NCBI GenBank assembly: GCA_018715525.1
Contig: DVLL01000006.1
Location: 1 to 64,000, forward strand
Reading direction: 5' to 3'
DNA: 64,000 nucleotides
From: Candidatus Faeciplasma pullistercoris
GTDB taxonomy: Bacteria > Bacillota > Clostridia > Oscillospirales > Ruminococcaceae
Shown: one piece after another, positions 9,542 to 19,227 of the stretch
How positions within the stretch are numbered: the stretch's first letter is position 1
How the letters are laid out: each line of letters begins with the position of its first letter
Program-made: the position numbers and the translations under genes
The notes under the pieces: model-generated
Seen by the model: the letters and a program-made list of their open reading frames with translations, nothing else
Database searches by the model: none
What the model was told of the DNA's origin: nothing

Positions 9542-10683
9542 GCGTTGCCGCGATCATCGCAGAATATAACCCGTTCCACTCGGGTCACGCCTATCAGATA
9601 AAAAAGACCCGGGAGCTCGGCTACGATAATATAATCGCAGTGATGAGCTCGGATACGGTTCAGCGCGGGGACATCGCGATTTGCGACCCCGGGTTCAGGG
9701 CACGCGAAGCTGTCAAAAACGGCGTCGATCTTGTAATAGAGCTTCCCACGCCCTACTCCTGCTCCTCGGCGCATGATTTTGCCTCGGCGGGAGTCCACAT
9801 AGTAAAAAGCCTCGGAGTGGCAAACGCCCTGTCCTTCGGCTCAGAGACAGGCGACGCCGGTCTTTTGTGCCGCTGCGCCGACATGGCAGGCTCGCTTGAG
9901 CCGGCTAAAATCAAGGAGCTTTGCTCGGCGGGGCTGACCTATCCGCAGGCGGTTTCAAGACTGCTGGGAGACCTCGGAAGCATTCTTGCGGGTGCGAACG
10001 ACACCCTCGCGATAGAATATATACTTGCCTTGAAAGGAACAGGCATCAAGCCTGTGGCTATAAAACGAACAGCCGCCCACGACTCGCCCGAGGCCTGCGG
10101 CGGATACCTCTCAGCCTCGGCGATAAGGCAGATGCTTGCCGGGGACGCCCGGGATAAGGCGGCACAGTTTCTTTCCGACCTGCCGGACGAGGATGACATA
10201 TCGCTTATTCAAAGGGTCGAAAAGGCGATACTTTTCAAGCTGATATCCTCCTCTGAGGCTGAAATAAGGTCGGCTCCGTATACCTCAGACGGCGTTGCCG
10301 AAAGAATCATGAGGTACGCGCACAGATCCTGCTCTCTTTCCGAGCTTTACGATAAAGTAAAGTCAAGAAACATCACCCACGCGCGGGTGAGACGGGCGGT
10401 TCTTATGTGCGCCTTGGGCGTAAAAGCGGATATGCTCAGGGCTGACCCGCCCTACGCGAGAGTGCTTGCGGCGTCCGCCGAAGGGATAAAGCTTCTGCGG
10501 GAATGCAAACGGCGCTCGGTTATCCCGATATCAAGCTCTCTTGCCAGGCTATCAAGAATATCCGAGCAGGCGGCGATCTGCGCTCAGATAACCGAAAAGG
10601 CGGCATGGCTCAGACGCGCGGCAAGCGCGGGAGGGCTCGCGGGACATTTGCCGGAGGCGTCAAGGAAATTTTCGGTCACCTGA
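9538..10683 (+). CDS. tmcAL: tRNA(Met) cytidine acetate ligase (TmcAL/YlbM) nucleotidyltransferase
   Basis: 381 aa; VAAIIAEYNPFHSGHAYQIKKTRELGYDNIIAVMSSDTVQRGDIAICDPGFRAREAVKNGVDLVIELPTPYSCSSA; overlaps the upstream gene by ATGA. Confidence 0.88.
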   Translation: MSVAAIIAEYNPFHSGHAYQIKKTRELGYDNIIAVMSSDTVQRGDIAICDPGFRAREAVKNGVDLVIELPTPYSCSSAHDFASAGVHIVKSLGVANALSFGSETGDAGLLCRCADMAGSLEPAKIKELCSAGLTYPQAVSRLLGDLGSILAGANDTLAIEYILALKGTGIKPVAIKRTAAHDSPEACGGYLSASAIRQMLAGDARDKAAQFLSDLPDEDDISLIQRVEKAILFKLISSSEAEIRSAPYTSDGVAERIMRYAHRSCSLSELYDKVKSRNITHARVRRAVLMCALGVKADMLRADPPYARVLAASAEGIKLLRECKRRSVIPISSSLARLSRISEQAAICAQITEKAAWLRRAASAGGLAGHLPEASRKFSVT

Positions 10684-10715
10684 GCCGCAATCTGCATGAA
10701 AAAGTGCGATATCCC

Positions 10716-10744
10716 TTGATTTTTCTTTGCAGCTGTAGTATAAT
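10716..10744 (+). promoter_or_regulatory. Sigma-70-type promoter for ackA
   Basis: TTGATT - 17 nt - TATAAT. Confidence 0.6.
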
Positions 10745-10791
10745 TCCATGGTAATTTTAACTTATTTTCATGTAAGAAAGGAATATGAAAG

Positions 10792-12009
10792 ATGAATTTG
10801 GTTTTGGTTGTTAACGCCGGAAGCTCATCGCTTAAGTACCAGCTTCTCGATATGGATGACGAGTCGGTCATCGCAAAGGGCAACTGCGATCGTATAGGGA
10901 TAGGCGGACATGTCTCGCACAAGATTCCCGCTACCGGCTACGACTATGAGGCGGACTGCGATTTTCCCACCCACACCGAGGCTTTTGAGAAGCTTGTAGA
11001 GGTTCTCACCACAGGAGACGGAAAGGTAATAGACTCTATGTCCGAGATTTCCGCGGTAGGACACAGAATAGTTCAGGGCGCGGAGATATTTGACAAGGCT
11101 TGCATGGTCACCGACGAGGTAATAGACCAGATCGACGGGCTCTCCGAGCTCGCTCCCGTTCACAATCACCCTCACGCTCTCGCTCTCAGAGCCTGCACAA
11201 AGGTTCTTCCCAAGGGCACTCCTCAGGTAGTTGTATTCGACACCGCCTTCCACCAGACCATGCCCCCAAAGGCATATCTTTTCGGACTTCCCTACGAGGA
11301 CTACAAGGAGTACCATGTAAGGCGCTACGGCTTTCACGGAACATCTCACCGCTTTGTTTCCCACTCCCTCGCCGACGCCATGGGCAAGGACATTAAGGAT
11401 CTTAAGATAGTTTCCTGCCACTTAGGAAACGGCTCCTCGATCACTGCGGTAAACGGCGGCAAGTCTGTAGACACCTCTATGGGCTTTACTCCCCTCGACG
11501 GCATCATAATGGGAACCCGCTGCGGAGCGGTAGACCCCTCGGCAGTGACCTTCGTAATGGCAAAGCATGGCTTTGACGCTCATCAGATGAGCGAATATAT
11601 GAACAAGAAGTCCGGCTTCCTCGGACTTTCAGGCGTCAGCTCGGATAACCGCGATATATGCGCGGCAGCAGAGCAGGGCAATGAAAGAGCAAAGCTCACC
11701 TCCGACATTCTCCAGTATCAGATCAAGAGGTACATCGGCGCTTACGCCGCGATAATGAACGGCATCGACGCTGTGCTCTTCACCGGAGGAATCGGAGAGA
11801 ACTCCTGGGAGGTCAGAGAGGCTGTATGCGCCGACATGAGCTACTTCGGCATCGAGATCGACCGTGAGCTGAACAAGACAGTCAAGGGAAAGCTCATGAA
11901 GATTTCCACTCCCTCCTCTAAGGTAGAGGTCTGGGTGGTGCCCACCAACGAGGAGCTCCTTATAGCGAGGGATACTCTTGCGGTGATCGCGGAAAACGCT
12001 AAAAAATAA
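10792..12009 (+). CDS. ackA: Acetate kinase
   Basis: 405 aa; LVVNAGSSSLKYQLLDM...VVFDTAFHQTMPPKAYLFGLP...RRYGFHGTSHRFVS...GIGENSWEVRE. Confidence 0.97.
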   Translation: MNLVLVVNAGSSSLKYQLLDMDDESVIAKGNCDRIGIGGHVSHKIPATGYDYEADCDFPTHTEAFEKLVEVLTTGDGKVIDSMSEISAVGHRIVQGAEIFDKACMVTDEVIDQIDGLSELAPVHNHPHALALRACTKVLPKGTPQVVVFDTAFHQTMPPKAYLFGLPYEDYKEYHVRRYGFHGTSHRFVSHSLADAMGKDIKDLKIVSCHLGNGSSITAVNGGKSVDTSMGFTPLDGIIMGTRCGAVDPSAVTFVMAKHGFDAHQMSEYMNKKSGFLGLSGVSSDNRDICAAAEQGNERAKLTSDILQYQIKRYIGAYAAIMNGIDAVLFTGGIGENSWEVREAVCADMSYFGIEIDRELNKTVKGKLMKISTPSSKVEVWVVPTNEELLIARDTLAVIAENAKK

Positions 12010-12294
12010 ATGCCCCAGCCTTGGATGATCTGTCTTGCGTGGCTGGGAGCTATGAGTATTGCCGCCTTCGCGGCTTACGGGATAGACAAGCGCAAGGCTG
12101 TAAGGGGAAGCCGCCGGATAAGCGAAAGGACTCTTCTTACGATGTCGCTGGCAGGCGGAGCTTTCGGCGGGCTCGCGGCAATGACAGCGCTCCGTCACAA
12201 GACACGACACAAATATTTTTGGGCTGTGAACTGTATGGCGGCGATGGTTCATATTTACATCCTTATTGCAGCGGCAAACGGAGGCTCGCTATGA
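12010..12294 (+). CDS. DUF1294-type small membrane protein
   Basis: 94 aa; AAYGIDKRKAVRGSRRISERTLLTMSLAGGAFGGLAAMTALRHKTRHKYF. Confidence 0.8.
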   Translation: MPQPWMICLAWLGAMSIAAFAAYGIDKRKAVRGSRRISERTLLTMSLAGGAFGGLAAMTALRHKTRHKYFWAVNCMAAMVHIYILIAAANGGSL

Positions 12295-12494
12295 CCGTAA
12301 AAGGGAAAAAGGCTCTCACAAACTGCGAGACCTGCTCGCACTATGTATACGACGAGGACTACGACCAGTACACCTGCGAGATAGACCTCGATGAGGACGA
12401 GATGGCAAGGTTTTTGTCCGGTGCGGAGTTTGACTGCTCGTATTATCAGCTCTACGATGAGTACGGGATAGTCAGAAGACAAAACGGGCTGTAA
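12291..12494 (+). CDS. Small Cys-containing conserved protein (resembles DUF6472)
   Basis: MTVKGKKALTNCETCSHYVYDEDYDQYTCEIDLDEDEMARFLSGAEFDCSYYQLYDEYGIVRRQNGL; ATGA overlap with the upstream gene. Confidence 0.75.
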   Translation: MTVKGKKALTNCETCSHYVYDEDYDQYTCEIDLDEDEMARFLSGAEFDCSYYQLYDEYGIVRRQNGL

Positions 12495-12511
12495 TATATC
12501 GGAGGAATAGT

Positions 12512-13249
12512 ATGGAATACCGCTTTGACGCCGAAAAGGCAGCCGGCGCATGTATAGAATGGATAAGAAATTGGTTTGACATAAACGGTAAGGGCTGCAA
12601 CGCCATAGTCGGGATATCCGGCGGCAAGGACAGCTCTACGGTCGCCGCGCTCTGCGTAAGAGCGCTCGGCCGCGATAGGGTCATAGGCATACTTATGCCC
12701 CAGGGAGAGCAGCCCGATATAGGCTGCGCCTATCAGCTGTGCGATCACCTCGGTATCAAGCGCTATGAGGTAAACGTCGGCGAGACAGTTGCCGCGCTCA
12801 AAAAGGCTCTGCCGATAGAGCCCTCCGTTCAGGCCTCTACTAACATCCCGCCAAGAGTCAGAATGGCTGTTTTATACGCCATGGCTCAGAGCCTGAACGG
12901 CAGGGTAGCCAACACCTGCAACCTCTCCGAGGACTGGGTCGGCTACTCAACCCGCTACGGCGACGCAGCAGGTGATTTCGGCGCGATATCTGATTTCACC
13001 GTTCAGGAGGTCAAAAGAATTGCAAGGTACCTCGGGCTGCCCGAAAACCTCGTGGAAAAGCCCCCGATAGACGGACTTTGCGGCAAGACCGATGAGGACA
13101 ACCTCGGCTTTACCTACGCCGTGCTTGACGCCTACATACGCGAGGGCGTTCTTCCGCCGGCTGAAATAAAGGAGAAAATAGACCGCCTGCACAGGCTCAA
13201 TCAGTTCAAATTAAGACACTTTGACACCTTCAAATATGAGGCGGATTAA
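12512..13249 (+). CDS. nadE: NAD(+) synthase
   Basis: 245 aa; AIVGISGGKDSSTVAALCVRALG...GTCNLSEDW-like (NTCNLSEDWVGYSTRYGDAAGDF). Confidence 0.93.
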   Translation: MEYRFDAEKAAGACIEWIRNWFDINGKGCNAIVGISGGKDSSTVAALCVRALGRDRVIGILMPQGEQPDIGCAYQLCDHLGIKRYEVNVGETVAALKKALPIEPSVQASTNIPPRVRMAVLYAMAQSLNGRVANTCNLSEDWVGYSTRYGDAAGDFGAISDFTVQEVKRIARYLGLPENLVEKPPIDGLCGKTDEDNLGFTYAVLDAYIREGVLPPAEIKEKIDRLHRLNQFKLRHFDTFKYEAD

Positions 13250-13283
13250 GAGCTGAATTTACCTTACCTCTTATCGAAAAAAC

Positions 13284-13318
13284 AAGCCCGGGCTTATGCG
13301 GTCCGGGCTCTCTTTGTA
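13284..13318. terminator. Bidirectional intrinsic terminator between nadE and proC
   Basis: AAGCCCGGGC...GTCCGGGCT stem with A/T flanks between convergent genes. Confidence 0.65.
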
Positions 13319-13327
13319 TCCATAGAC

Positions 13328-14152
13328 TTATCCTATCGACATCTTCTTCGACTTTGCGATGCAGGCGTCGACGGCTTTCTCGATTATTCCGTACAGGTCG
13401 TTTTCCTCAAAGACCTTTACCGCCTCGATGGTAGTTCCGCCCGGAGAGCAAACGTTTATCTTGAGCTGCTCCGGAGATATGTCGTTTTTAAGCACCATCT
13501 GCGCCGCTCCGAGCACCGTCTGCGCGGCGAACAGCTTTGCGTCCGACTCGCTCATTCCGTTTTTCACTCCCGCCTTCATAAGACCGTCGATAAACATAAA
13601 GGCATACGCCGGTCCCGAGCCGCTTATTCCTGTGACGGTGTCCATCATATCCTCATCTACAATCCTTGCCACTCCGAAGCTGCCGAATATCTTTCCCACC
13701 TCGGCTATTTCCTCGTCGCTGACGCTGGCGTTGAGGCATATTCCGCTCATTCCGCAGCCTACAAGCGCGGGTGTGTTGGGCATGACCCTTATCAGCTTGG
13801 CGCCCTCGCCAAACGCAGACTCAAGGGTCTTGAGCGTCTTGCCGGCAAGTATCGATACTATGACCGCATCGGCTGAGATATTTGCGCCTATCTCAGCCGC
13901 CACCGCATCGAACATATTCGGCTTTACGGCGAGGATTATGAGCTTAGCGTCCTTTACCGCCTCGCCCGACTCAGAGGTGACGGCAACCCCCTCGTTTGCG
14001 GCTCTTTGCCTGCACGCCTCGCTCTTGTCCGCGACCGTTATCGCACTTGGAGAAAATATCCCGCCGCCGGTTATTCCCCTGAGTATGGCATAGCCCATGT
14101 TTCCAGCGCCTATTATAGCAATTTTCTTCATATTACTTACAAACTCCCTCAA
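13328..14152 (-). CDS. proC: Pyrroline-5-carboxylate reductase
   Basis: 274 aa; IAIIGAGNMGYAILRG...VRVMPNTPALVGCGMSGI-like...GISGSGPAYAFMFIDGLMKAGVKNGM. Confidence 0.93.
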   Translation of the reverse strand: MREFVSNMKKIAIIGAGNMGYAILRGITGGGIFSPSAITVADKSEACRQRAANEGVAVTSESGEAVKDAKLIILAVKPNMFDAVAAEIGANISADAVIVSILAGKTLKTLESAFGEGAKLIRVMPNTPALVGCGMSGICLNASVSDEEIAEVGKIFGSFGVARIVDEDMMDTVTGISGSGPAYAFMFIDGLMKAGVKNGMSESDAKLFAAQTVLGAAQMVLKNDISPEQLKINVCSPGGTTIEAVKVFEENDLYGIIEKAVDACIAKSKKMSIG

Positions 14153-14217
14153 ACAGATTGCTTTTATTTATATTACCATGCCTACTTAAAAAAATAAAGA
14201 TAAAATTTACATTATTA

Positions 14218-14247
14218 TTGACAATCAGTCGGACTCTTTAGTACAAT
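14218..14247 (+). promoter_or_regulatory. Sigma-70-type promoter for the GH3 gene
   Basis: TTGACA - 18 nt - TACAAT. Confidence 0.5.
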
Positions 14248-14294
14248 GTAAATGACGGCTCGTCCGGTATTTTACATGTGAAAGGAAGTTTTAT

Positions 14295-16397
14295 ATGGAA
14301 ATTTATAAGGATAAATCCAAATCATGTGAGGAAAGAGCGAAAGATTTAGTTTCAAAAATGACGATTTTAGAGCGCTGCGAGCAGCTCAAGTATGACGCTC
14401 CCGCCATCGAAAGACTCGGTGTTCCCGCGTATAACTGGTGGAACGAGGGACTTCACGGCGTGGCGCGCGCGGGCGTCGCGACGATGTTCCCTCAGGCGAT
14501 AGGAATGGCGGCGTCCTTTGACGACACGCTTCTTTATGATATCGCCAACGTAATTTCTACCGAGGCAAGGGCAAAGTATAACGAATACTCAAGGCTCGGA
14601 GACCGCGACATCTACAAGGGTCTTACGCTCTGGTCGCCCAACATAAACATATTCAGAGACCCGCGCTGGGGCAGAGGTCATGAGACCTACGGCGAGGACC
14701 CGTACCTCACCTCAAGGCTGGGCTGCGCGTTCGTAAAGGGTCTTCAGGGCGACGGCAAGGTGATGCGCGCTGCGGCGTGCGCCAAGCATTTTGCCGTTCA
14801 CTCCGGTCCCGAGGCCATCCGCCACGAGTTTGACGCAATAGCCGACGCAAAGGATCTCGAGGAGACCTACCTTCCCGCCTTTGAGGCGCTCGTTAAAGAA
14901 GCTCATGTCGAGTCGGTGATGGGAGCCTACAACCGCACCAACGGAGAGCCCTGCTGCGGCAGCGAATACCTCAGCGGGAAGCTCAGGGAATGGGGCTTTG
15001 ACGGCTACTTCGTTTCAGACTGCTGGGCGATAGCCGACTTCCATATGCACCATCACGTCACCGCGACCGCGACAGAATCGGTGGCGCTCGCCCTCAAGAA
15101 CGGCTGCGACGTCAACTGCGGAAACACCTACCTCCACCTATACAAGGCGTACGAGGAGGGACTTGTCACCGAGGAGCAGATAACCACCGCCTGCGAGCAC
15201 CTCTTCAGAACAAGGATGAGGCTGGGTATGTTTGACGAGACCGAATATGACAGCCTCGGATACATGGACGTCGAGACCAAGAAGAGCCTTGCTCTGAGCC
15301 GCAAGGCAGCGGAGTCCGCATGCGTTCTTCTCAAGAACGACGGAATACTCCCTCTTGACGCATCAAAAATCAATACCATCGCGGTAATCGGCCCCAACGC
15401 CCAGAATATCGGCGCGCTCAGGGGCAACTACTACGGCACAGCCTCCCGCTATGAAACCATTCTCATGGGCATACAGGACTCCTTTGACGGAAGGGTTCTG
15501 TTCTCGGAGGGCGCGAATATCGTCAATGACAAGTGCGAATTCCTTGCTCTTCCAAACGACAGAATCGCCGAGGCAAAGGCTATTTCCGCACTCTCTGACG
15601 TCGTGATACTCTGCGTGGGACTCGACGAGGGTCTCGAGGGCGAAGAGGGCGATCAGGGCAACGAATACGGCTCGGGCGACAAGAGAAGCCTACTCCTGCC
15701 AAAATCACAGCAGAAGCTCGTTGAGGCTGTCCTCGAGGTCGGAAAGCCTACCGTCATAGTCCTCGTCAGCGGCTCCTCGCTCAACATAAACACAGACAAG
15801 GAAAACGCTCTCATTCAGGCGTTCTATCCCGGCTCGGAGGGCGGCAAGGCGGTAGCGGACATACTCTTCGGCAAGGTATCCCCCTCCGGTAAGCTTCCCG
15901 TCACCTTCTACAAGGATATCGATAAGCTTCCCGAGTTCACCGACTACTGCATGCGCGAAAGAACCTATCGCTATGACGACTACACTAAGAATCACATCCT
16001 CTACCCCTTCGGCTTCGGTCTTACCTACTCTGACATCAGGGTGGAAGCAGCCGACGCGCGCGTGGAGGGCGACTGCATAACCGCCGACGTCACCCTTTCA
16101 AACAAAGGAGTCGCCGGCAGCGATGTCATGCAGGTATACTTCAAGTCCTCGTCAAAGGACGCGGTAAGAAACCACGCGCTCTGCGCCTTCCTCAAGACAA
16201 AGCTTGAAAGCGGCGAAACAAAGAAGGTAACCGTAAAGATACCTCTTAAAAATCTCACCGTGGTAAACGATGACGGCGTCAGATATCTTGACAAGGAAGC
16301 GAAAACGGTGCTCTACTTCGGCACTTCGCAGCCTGATGAGCTGAGCTGCGCTCTCACCGGCAAGAAGCCGATAGCCGTAGAGGTATCGCTTGCCTGA
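14295..16397 (+). CDS. Glycoside hydrolase family 3 protein (beta-glucosidase/beta-xylosidase type)
   Basis: 700 aa; NWWNEGLHGVARAG...FRDPRWGRGHETYGEDPYLTSRLG...VMGAYNRTNGEPCC...FVSDCWAI...YPFGFGLTYS. Confidence 0.93.
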   Translation: MEIYKDKSKSCEERAKDLVSKMTILERCEQLKYDAPAIERLGVPAYNWWNEGLHGVARAGVATMFPQAIGMAASFDDTLLYDIANVISTEARAKYNEYSRLGDRDIYKGLTLWSPNINIFRDPRWGRGHETYGEDPYLTSRLGCAFVKGLQGDGKVMRAAACAKHFAVHSGPEAIRHEFDAIADAKDLEETYLPAFEALVKEAHVESVMGAYNRTNGEPCCGSEYLSGKLREWGFDGYFVSDCWAIADFHMHHHVTATATESVALALKNGCDVNCGNTYLHLYKAYEEGLVTEEQITTACEHLFRTRMRLGMFDETEYDSLGYMDVETKKSLALSRKAAESACVLLKNDGILPLDASKINTIAVIGPNAQNIGALRGNYYGTASRYETILMGIQDSFDGRVLFSEGANIVNDKCEFLALPNDRIAEAKAISALSDVVILCVGLDEGLEGEEGDQGNEYGSGDKRSLLLPKSQQKLVEAVLEVGKPTVIVLVSGSSLNINTDKENALIQAFYPGSEGGKAVADILFGKVSPSGKLPVTFYKDIDKLPEFTDYCMRERTYRYDDYTKNHILYPFGFGLTYSDIRVEAADARVEGDCITADVTLSNKGVAGSDVMQVYFKSSSKDAVRNHALCAFLKTKLESGETKKVTVKIPLKNLTVVNDDGVRYLDKEAKTVLYFGTSQPDELSCALTGKKPIAVEVSLA

Positions 16398-16419
16398 ATC
16401 TGAAGGAGGAACATTTATT

Positions 16420-17937
16420 ATGGAGAACAAGAACATCATAACCGGCACTAACCCGGTAATGAAGGGCGATTTTCCCGACCCTGACGTCATAAGAGTAGGC
16501 GACACCTACTACATGTGCTCTACAACCATGTACTATATGCCCGGCGGAGCAATGCTGCGCTCCTATGACCTGATAAACTGGGAGTTCTGCTCGCATATAT
16601 ATGAGACGCTTGAGGACACCCCGAGAGAAAACCTTGACGGAGAGTCGCACGCCTACGGAAACGGAATGTGGGCTCCCTGCCTCAGATACCACAACGGAAA
16701 GTTCTATGTGTTCTTTGTGGCAAACGACACCGGAAAAACCTACTGCTTCAGCGCGGATAAGCCGGAGGGACCTTGGACAAAGAGCTATGTCGAGGGCTTC
16801 TACCACGACTGCTCGGTGCTCTTTGACGACGACGGAAGGGTCTACATCATCTACGGCAACCGCAAAATATATCTGACCGAGCTTAAACCTGATTTGAGCG
16901 GCCCCAAGGAGGGCGGCGTGAACAAGCTGATAATAAGCGACCCCGAAGGCCCGTTCTTAGGCTACGAGGGCGCTCACCTGTATAAGATAAACGGCAAGTA
17001 CTACGCCTTCTTCATCCATACCAGCCCTGAAAAGTGGATAAGAATAGAGGCTGCGTTTATGGCTGACGACATCCGCGGTCCGTGGGTGGGCAAGGATGTG
17101 ATAAGCTACTACCTTGAGGATACCACCGGCGTGGCTCAGGGCGGAATAGTTGACACCCCCGAGGGAAAGTGGTACGGCGTCATATTCGGAGACAGGGGCG
17201 CGGTAGGACGTATACCGAACGTAGTTCCTATGCACTTTGACGAAACCGGCTTCCCGGTATTTGACACCCCGACAAAGGAAATCCAGACCGAATCCACAAG
17301 ACCCGGCTATATTTACGACAGTCTCTTCAAATCTGACGACTTCAATTATATACCCGACGCCTCGGGAAAGATAAAGCTCGACGAGGTCTGGGAGTTCAAC
17401 CACAACCCCAAGCCGGATTACTGGACGGCGGGAGGCGGCAAATTCACTCTCACCACCGAGAAAATAGCTAAGAACGTCGAGTTCGCGAGAAACACGCTTA
17501 CCCAGCGCGCAAAATATCCCGAAACCGCCTGCCATGTCACCATTGACGGCTCTAAGCTCAACGACGGCGACTTTGCCGGAATGGTGCTCTTGCAGCACAG
17601 GTACGGAACAGTCGGAATAGCTAAGGAAAACGGCGGCTTCAAGCTTGTCATGAGAGCGAGAACCGGCGAGGGAGACCGCGCCGAGGAGGATGTCGAGTAC
17701 GCAAGCATTCCCTTGTCCGAGCCGACTGCGACCGTCAGGGTCACCGGCAAGTTCAGTCTTAACTCAAGCGAGGCAGAGTTTTATTACCTCGACGGCAGCG
17801 AGTGGAAAAAGCTCGGCGTTGCCCTGCACCCCACCTTCGACCTCAGGCACTTTGTCGGATGCCGTGTGGGACTCTTCGCCTACTCCACTCTCGTAACCGG
17901 AGGCAGCGCGTCGTTCAGCCGGTTCGTATACGAGTGA
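16420..17937 (+). CDS. Glycoside hydrolase family 43 protein (beta-xylosidase/arabinofuranosidase type)
   Basis: NPVMKGDFPDPDVIRVGDTYYMCSTTMYYMPGGAMLRSYDLINWE; start refined to the ATG after AAGGAGGA. Confidence 0.92.
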   Translation: MENKNIITGTNPVMKGDFPDPDVIRVGDTYYMCSTTMYYMPGGAMLRSYDLINWEFCSHIYETLEDTPRENLDGESHAYGNGMWAPCLRYHNGKFYVFFVANDTGKTYCFSADKPEGPWTKSYVEGFYHDCSVLFDDDGRVYIIYGNRKIYLTELKPDLSGPKEGGVNKLIISDPEGPFLGYEGAHLYKINGKYYAFFIHTSPEKWIRIEAAFMADDIRGPWVGKDVISYYLEDTTGVAQGGIVDTPEGKWYGVIFGDRGAVGRIPNVVPMHFDETGFPVFDTPTKEIQTESTRPGYIYDSLFKSDDFNYIPDASGKIKLDEVWEFNHNPKPDYWTAGGGKFTLTTEKIAKNVEFARNTLTQRAKYPETACHVTIDGSKLNDGDFAGMVLLQHRYGTVGIAKENGGFKLVMRARTGEGDRAEEDVEYASIPLSEPTATVRVTGKFSLNSSEAEFYYLDGSEWKKLGVALHPTFDLRHFVGCRVGLFAYSTLVTGGSASFSRFVYE

Positions 17938-17966
17938 TTTAATCTTCAAGACCTAAATTAAATACG

Positions 17967-18006
17967 CTGTGCCGGCGGTCAGAAATGACTGCCGGTGTTT
18001 TTTTGA
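17967..18006 (+). terminator. Intrinsic terminator after GH43
   Basis: CCGGCGGTCA-gaaa-TGACTGCCGG stem then TTTTTTT. Confidence 0.85.
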
Positions 18007-18092
18007 CAAAACGTAAGACCGGCAGCAGACACTTATATATGGTCGATAAGAATTTTATCTTAAATTCGGTTAAAAATAAAATATATTGTATT

Positions 18093-18121
18093 GATTATAT
18101 ACAAAAAAATTGGTATAATCA
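18093..18121 (+). promoter_or_regulatory. Sigma-70-type promoter for the LysR gene
   Basis: TTGATT - 17 nt - TATAAT. Confidence 0.55.
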
Positions 18122-18149
18122 GTTTGAAGTATGATCTTTAGCTTGGGAG

Positions 18150-19121
18150 GTGAGTTGCTTGAATGTCCTCCATATGAAATATGCGCTCGAGGTTGCAAAA
18201 ACGGGTTCTTTAAACAAAGCCGCCGCAAATCTGTTTGTCGGTCAGCCGAATCTGAGCCGCGCTATCAAGGATCTTGAGGCATCTCTCGGCATTACAATTT
18301 TTGACCGTTCGTCAAAGGGAATGATTCTCACCCCCGAGGGAGAGGTGTTTCTTGATTATGCGGAAAAGATTTTGCGCCAGATAGACGAAGTCGAGCAGAT
18401 ATACCGTGAAGGAGCTAACGAGGCGAAAATCAGGCAGCGCTTCTCTGTCTACGCTCCGAGGGCGGGGTATATTTCCGCCGCTTTTTCGGCGTTCTCCTCC
18501 ATGATAGACCGCTCGAGACCCTCAGAGCTTGAGTTCCGCGAGGCTACCGTACCTGAAGTCATCAGAGGAGTTCTGAACTCTGAATGCAAGCTGGGCATAC
18601 TCCGCTTCCCCATTGAGTCGGAAAAATACTACCGGGAGCTGACCGCTGAAAAGAATCTTCTTTGCGAGACGGTGGCGGATTTCAACTGCGTGCTTTCTTT
18701 CTCCACCGTTCACCCGTTTTCAAGGCTCGAAGAGATCTCGCCAGAGCTTCTGTGCGAGCACACCGAGGCGATATTCGCCAACGAAAGCTTCGCCCCCGCT
18801 CAGGGAACGATTTCAGTCGCGGGAGTAACCGTCACTCACCCGGTTCCACCTCTTGAATACCCTGAGCCAAAGCATAAAATTTTGGTCTACGACCGCGCGG
18901 GAATGCTTGAGCTGCTTCATAACAATCCGGACGTTTTCGCCTGGACCGGTCCCGCGCCAAAGCAGTGGCTTGAGCATCACGGGCTCGCTCAGAAAGCCTG
19001 CCGCGGAATAGCCAGAAGATATAAGGATTTGCTCATTTTCAAGAGCGATTACCGGCTGTCCTCGCTTGACAAGATGTTCATCACCGAGCTGACAAAGTAT
19101 AAGCGGGCATGGATAGAATGA
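18150..19121 (+). CDS. LysR family transcriptional regulator
   Basis: 323 aa; N-terminal HTH MKYALEVAKTGSLNKAAANLFVGQPNLSRAIKDLEASLGITIFDRSSKGMILTPEGEVFLDYAEKIL. Confidence 0.92.
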   Translation: MSCLNVLHMKYALEVAKTGSLNKAAANLFVGQPNLSRAIKDLEASLGITIFDRSSKGMILTPEGEVFLDYAEKILRQIDEVEQIYREGANEAKIRQRFSVYAPRAGYISAAFSAFSSMIDRSRPSELEFREATVPEVIRGVLNSECKLGILRFPIESEKYYRELTAEKNLLCETVADFNCVLSFSTVHPFSRLEEISPELLCEHTEAIFANESFAPAQGTISVAGVTVTHPVPPLEYPEPKHKILVYDRAGMLELLHNNPDVFAWTGPAPKQWLEHHGLAQKACRGIARRYKDLLIFKSDYRLSSLDKMFITELTKYKRAWIE

Positions 19122-19227
19122 TTGGAGTTTAATAGTTCTTGGTTATATCGATATGTATAATACCGATATGCCTACAATGTAATTTACAAATATCTTAAAA
19201 TATGATAGAATATGTTCGGAAAGCCAT

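Noticed and set aside
16957-17598. 213-aa minus-strand ORF opposite GH43
   Set aside because: Antisense to a recognised CDS, no family motifs.
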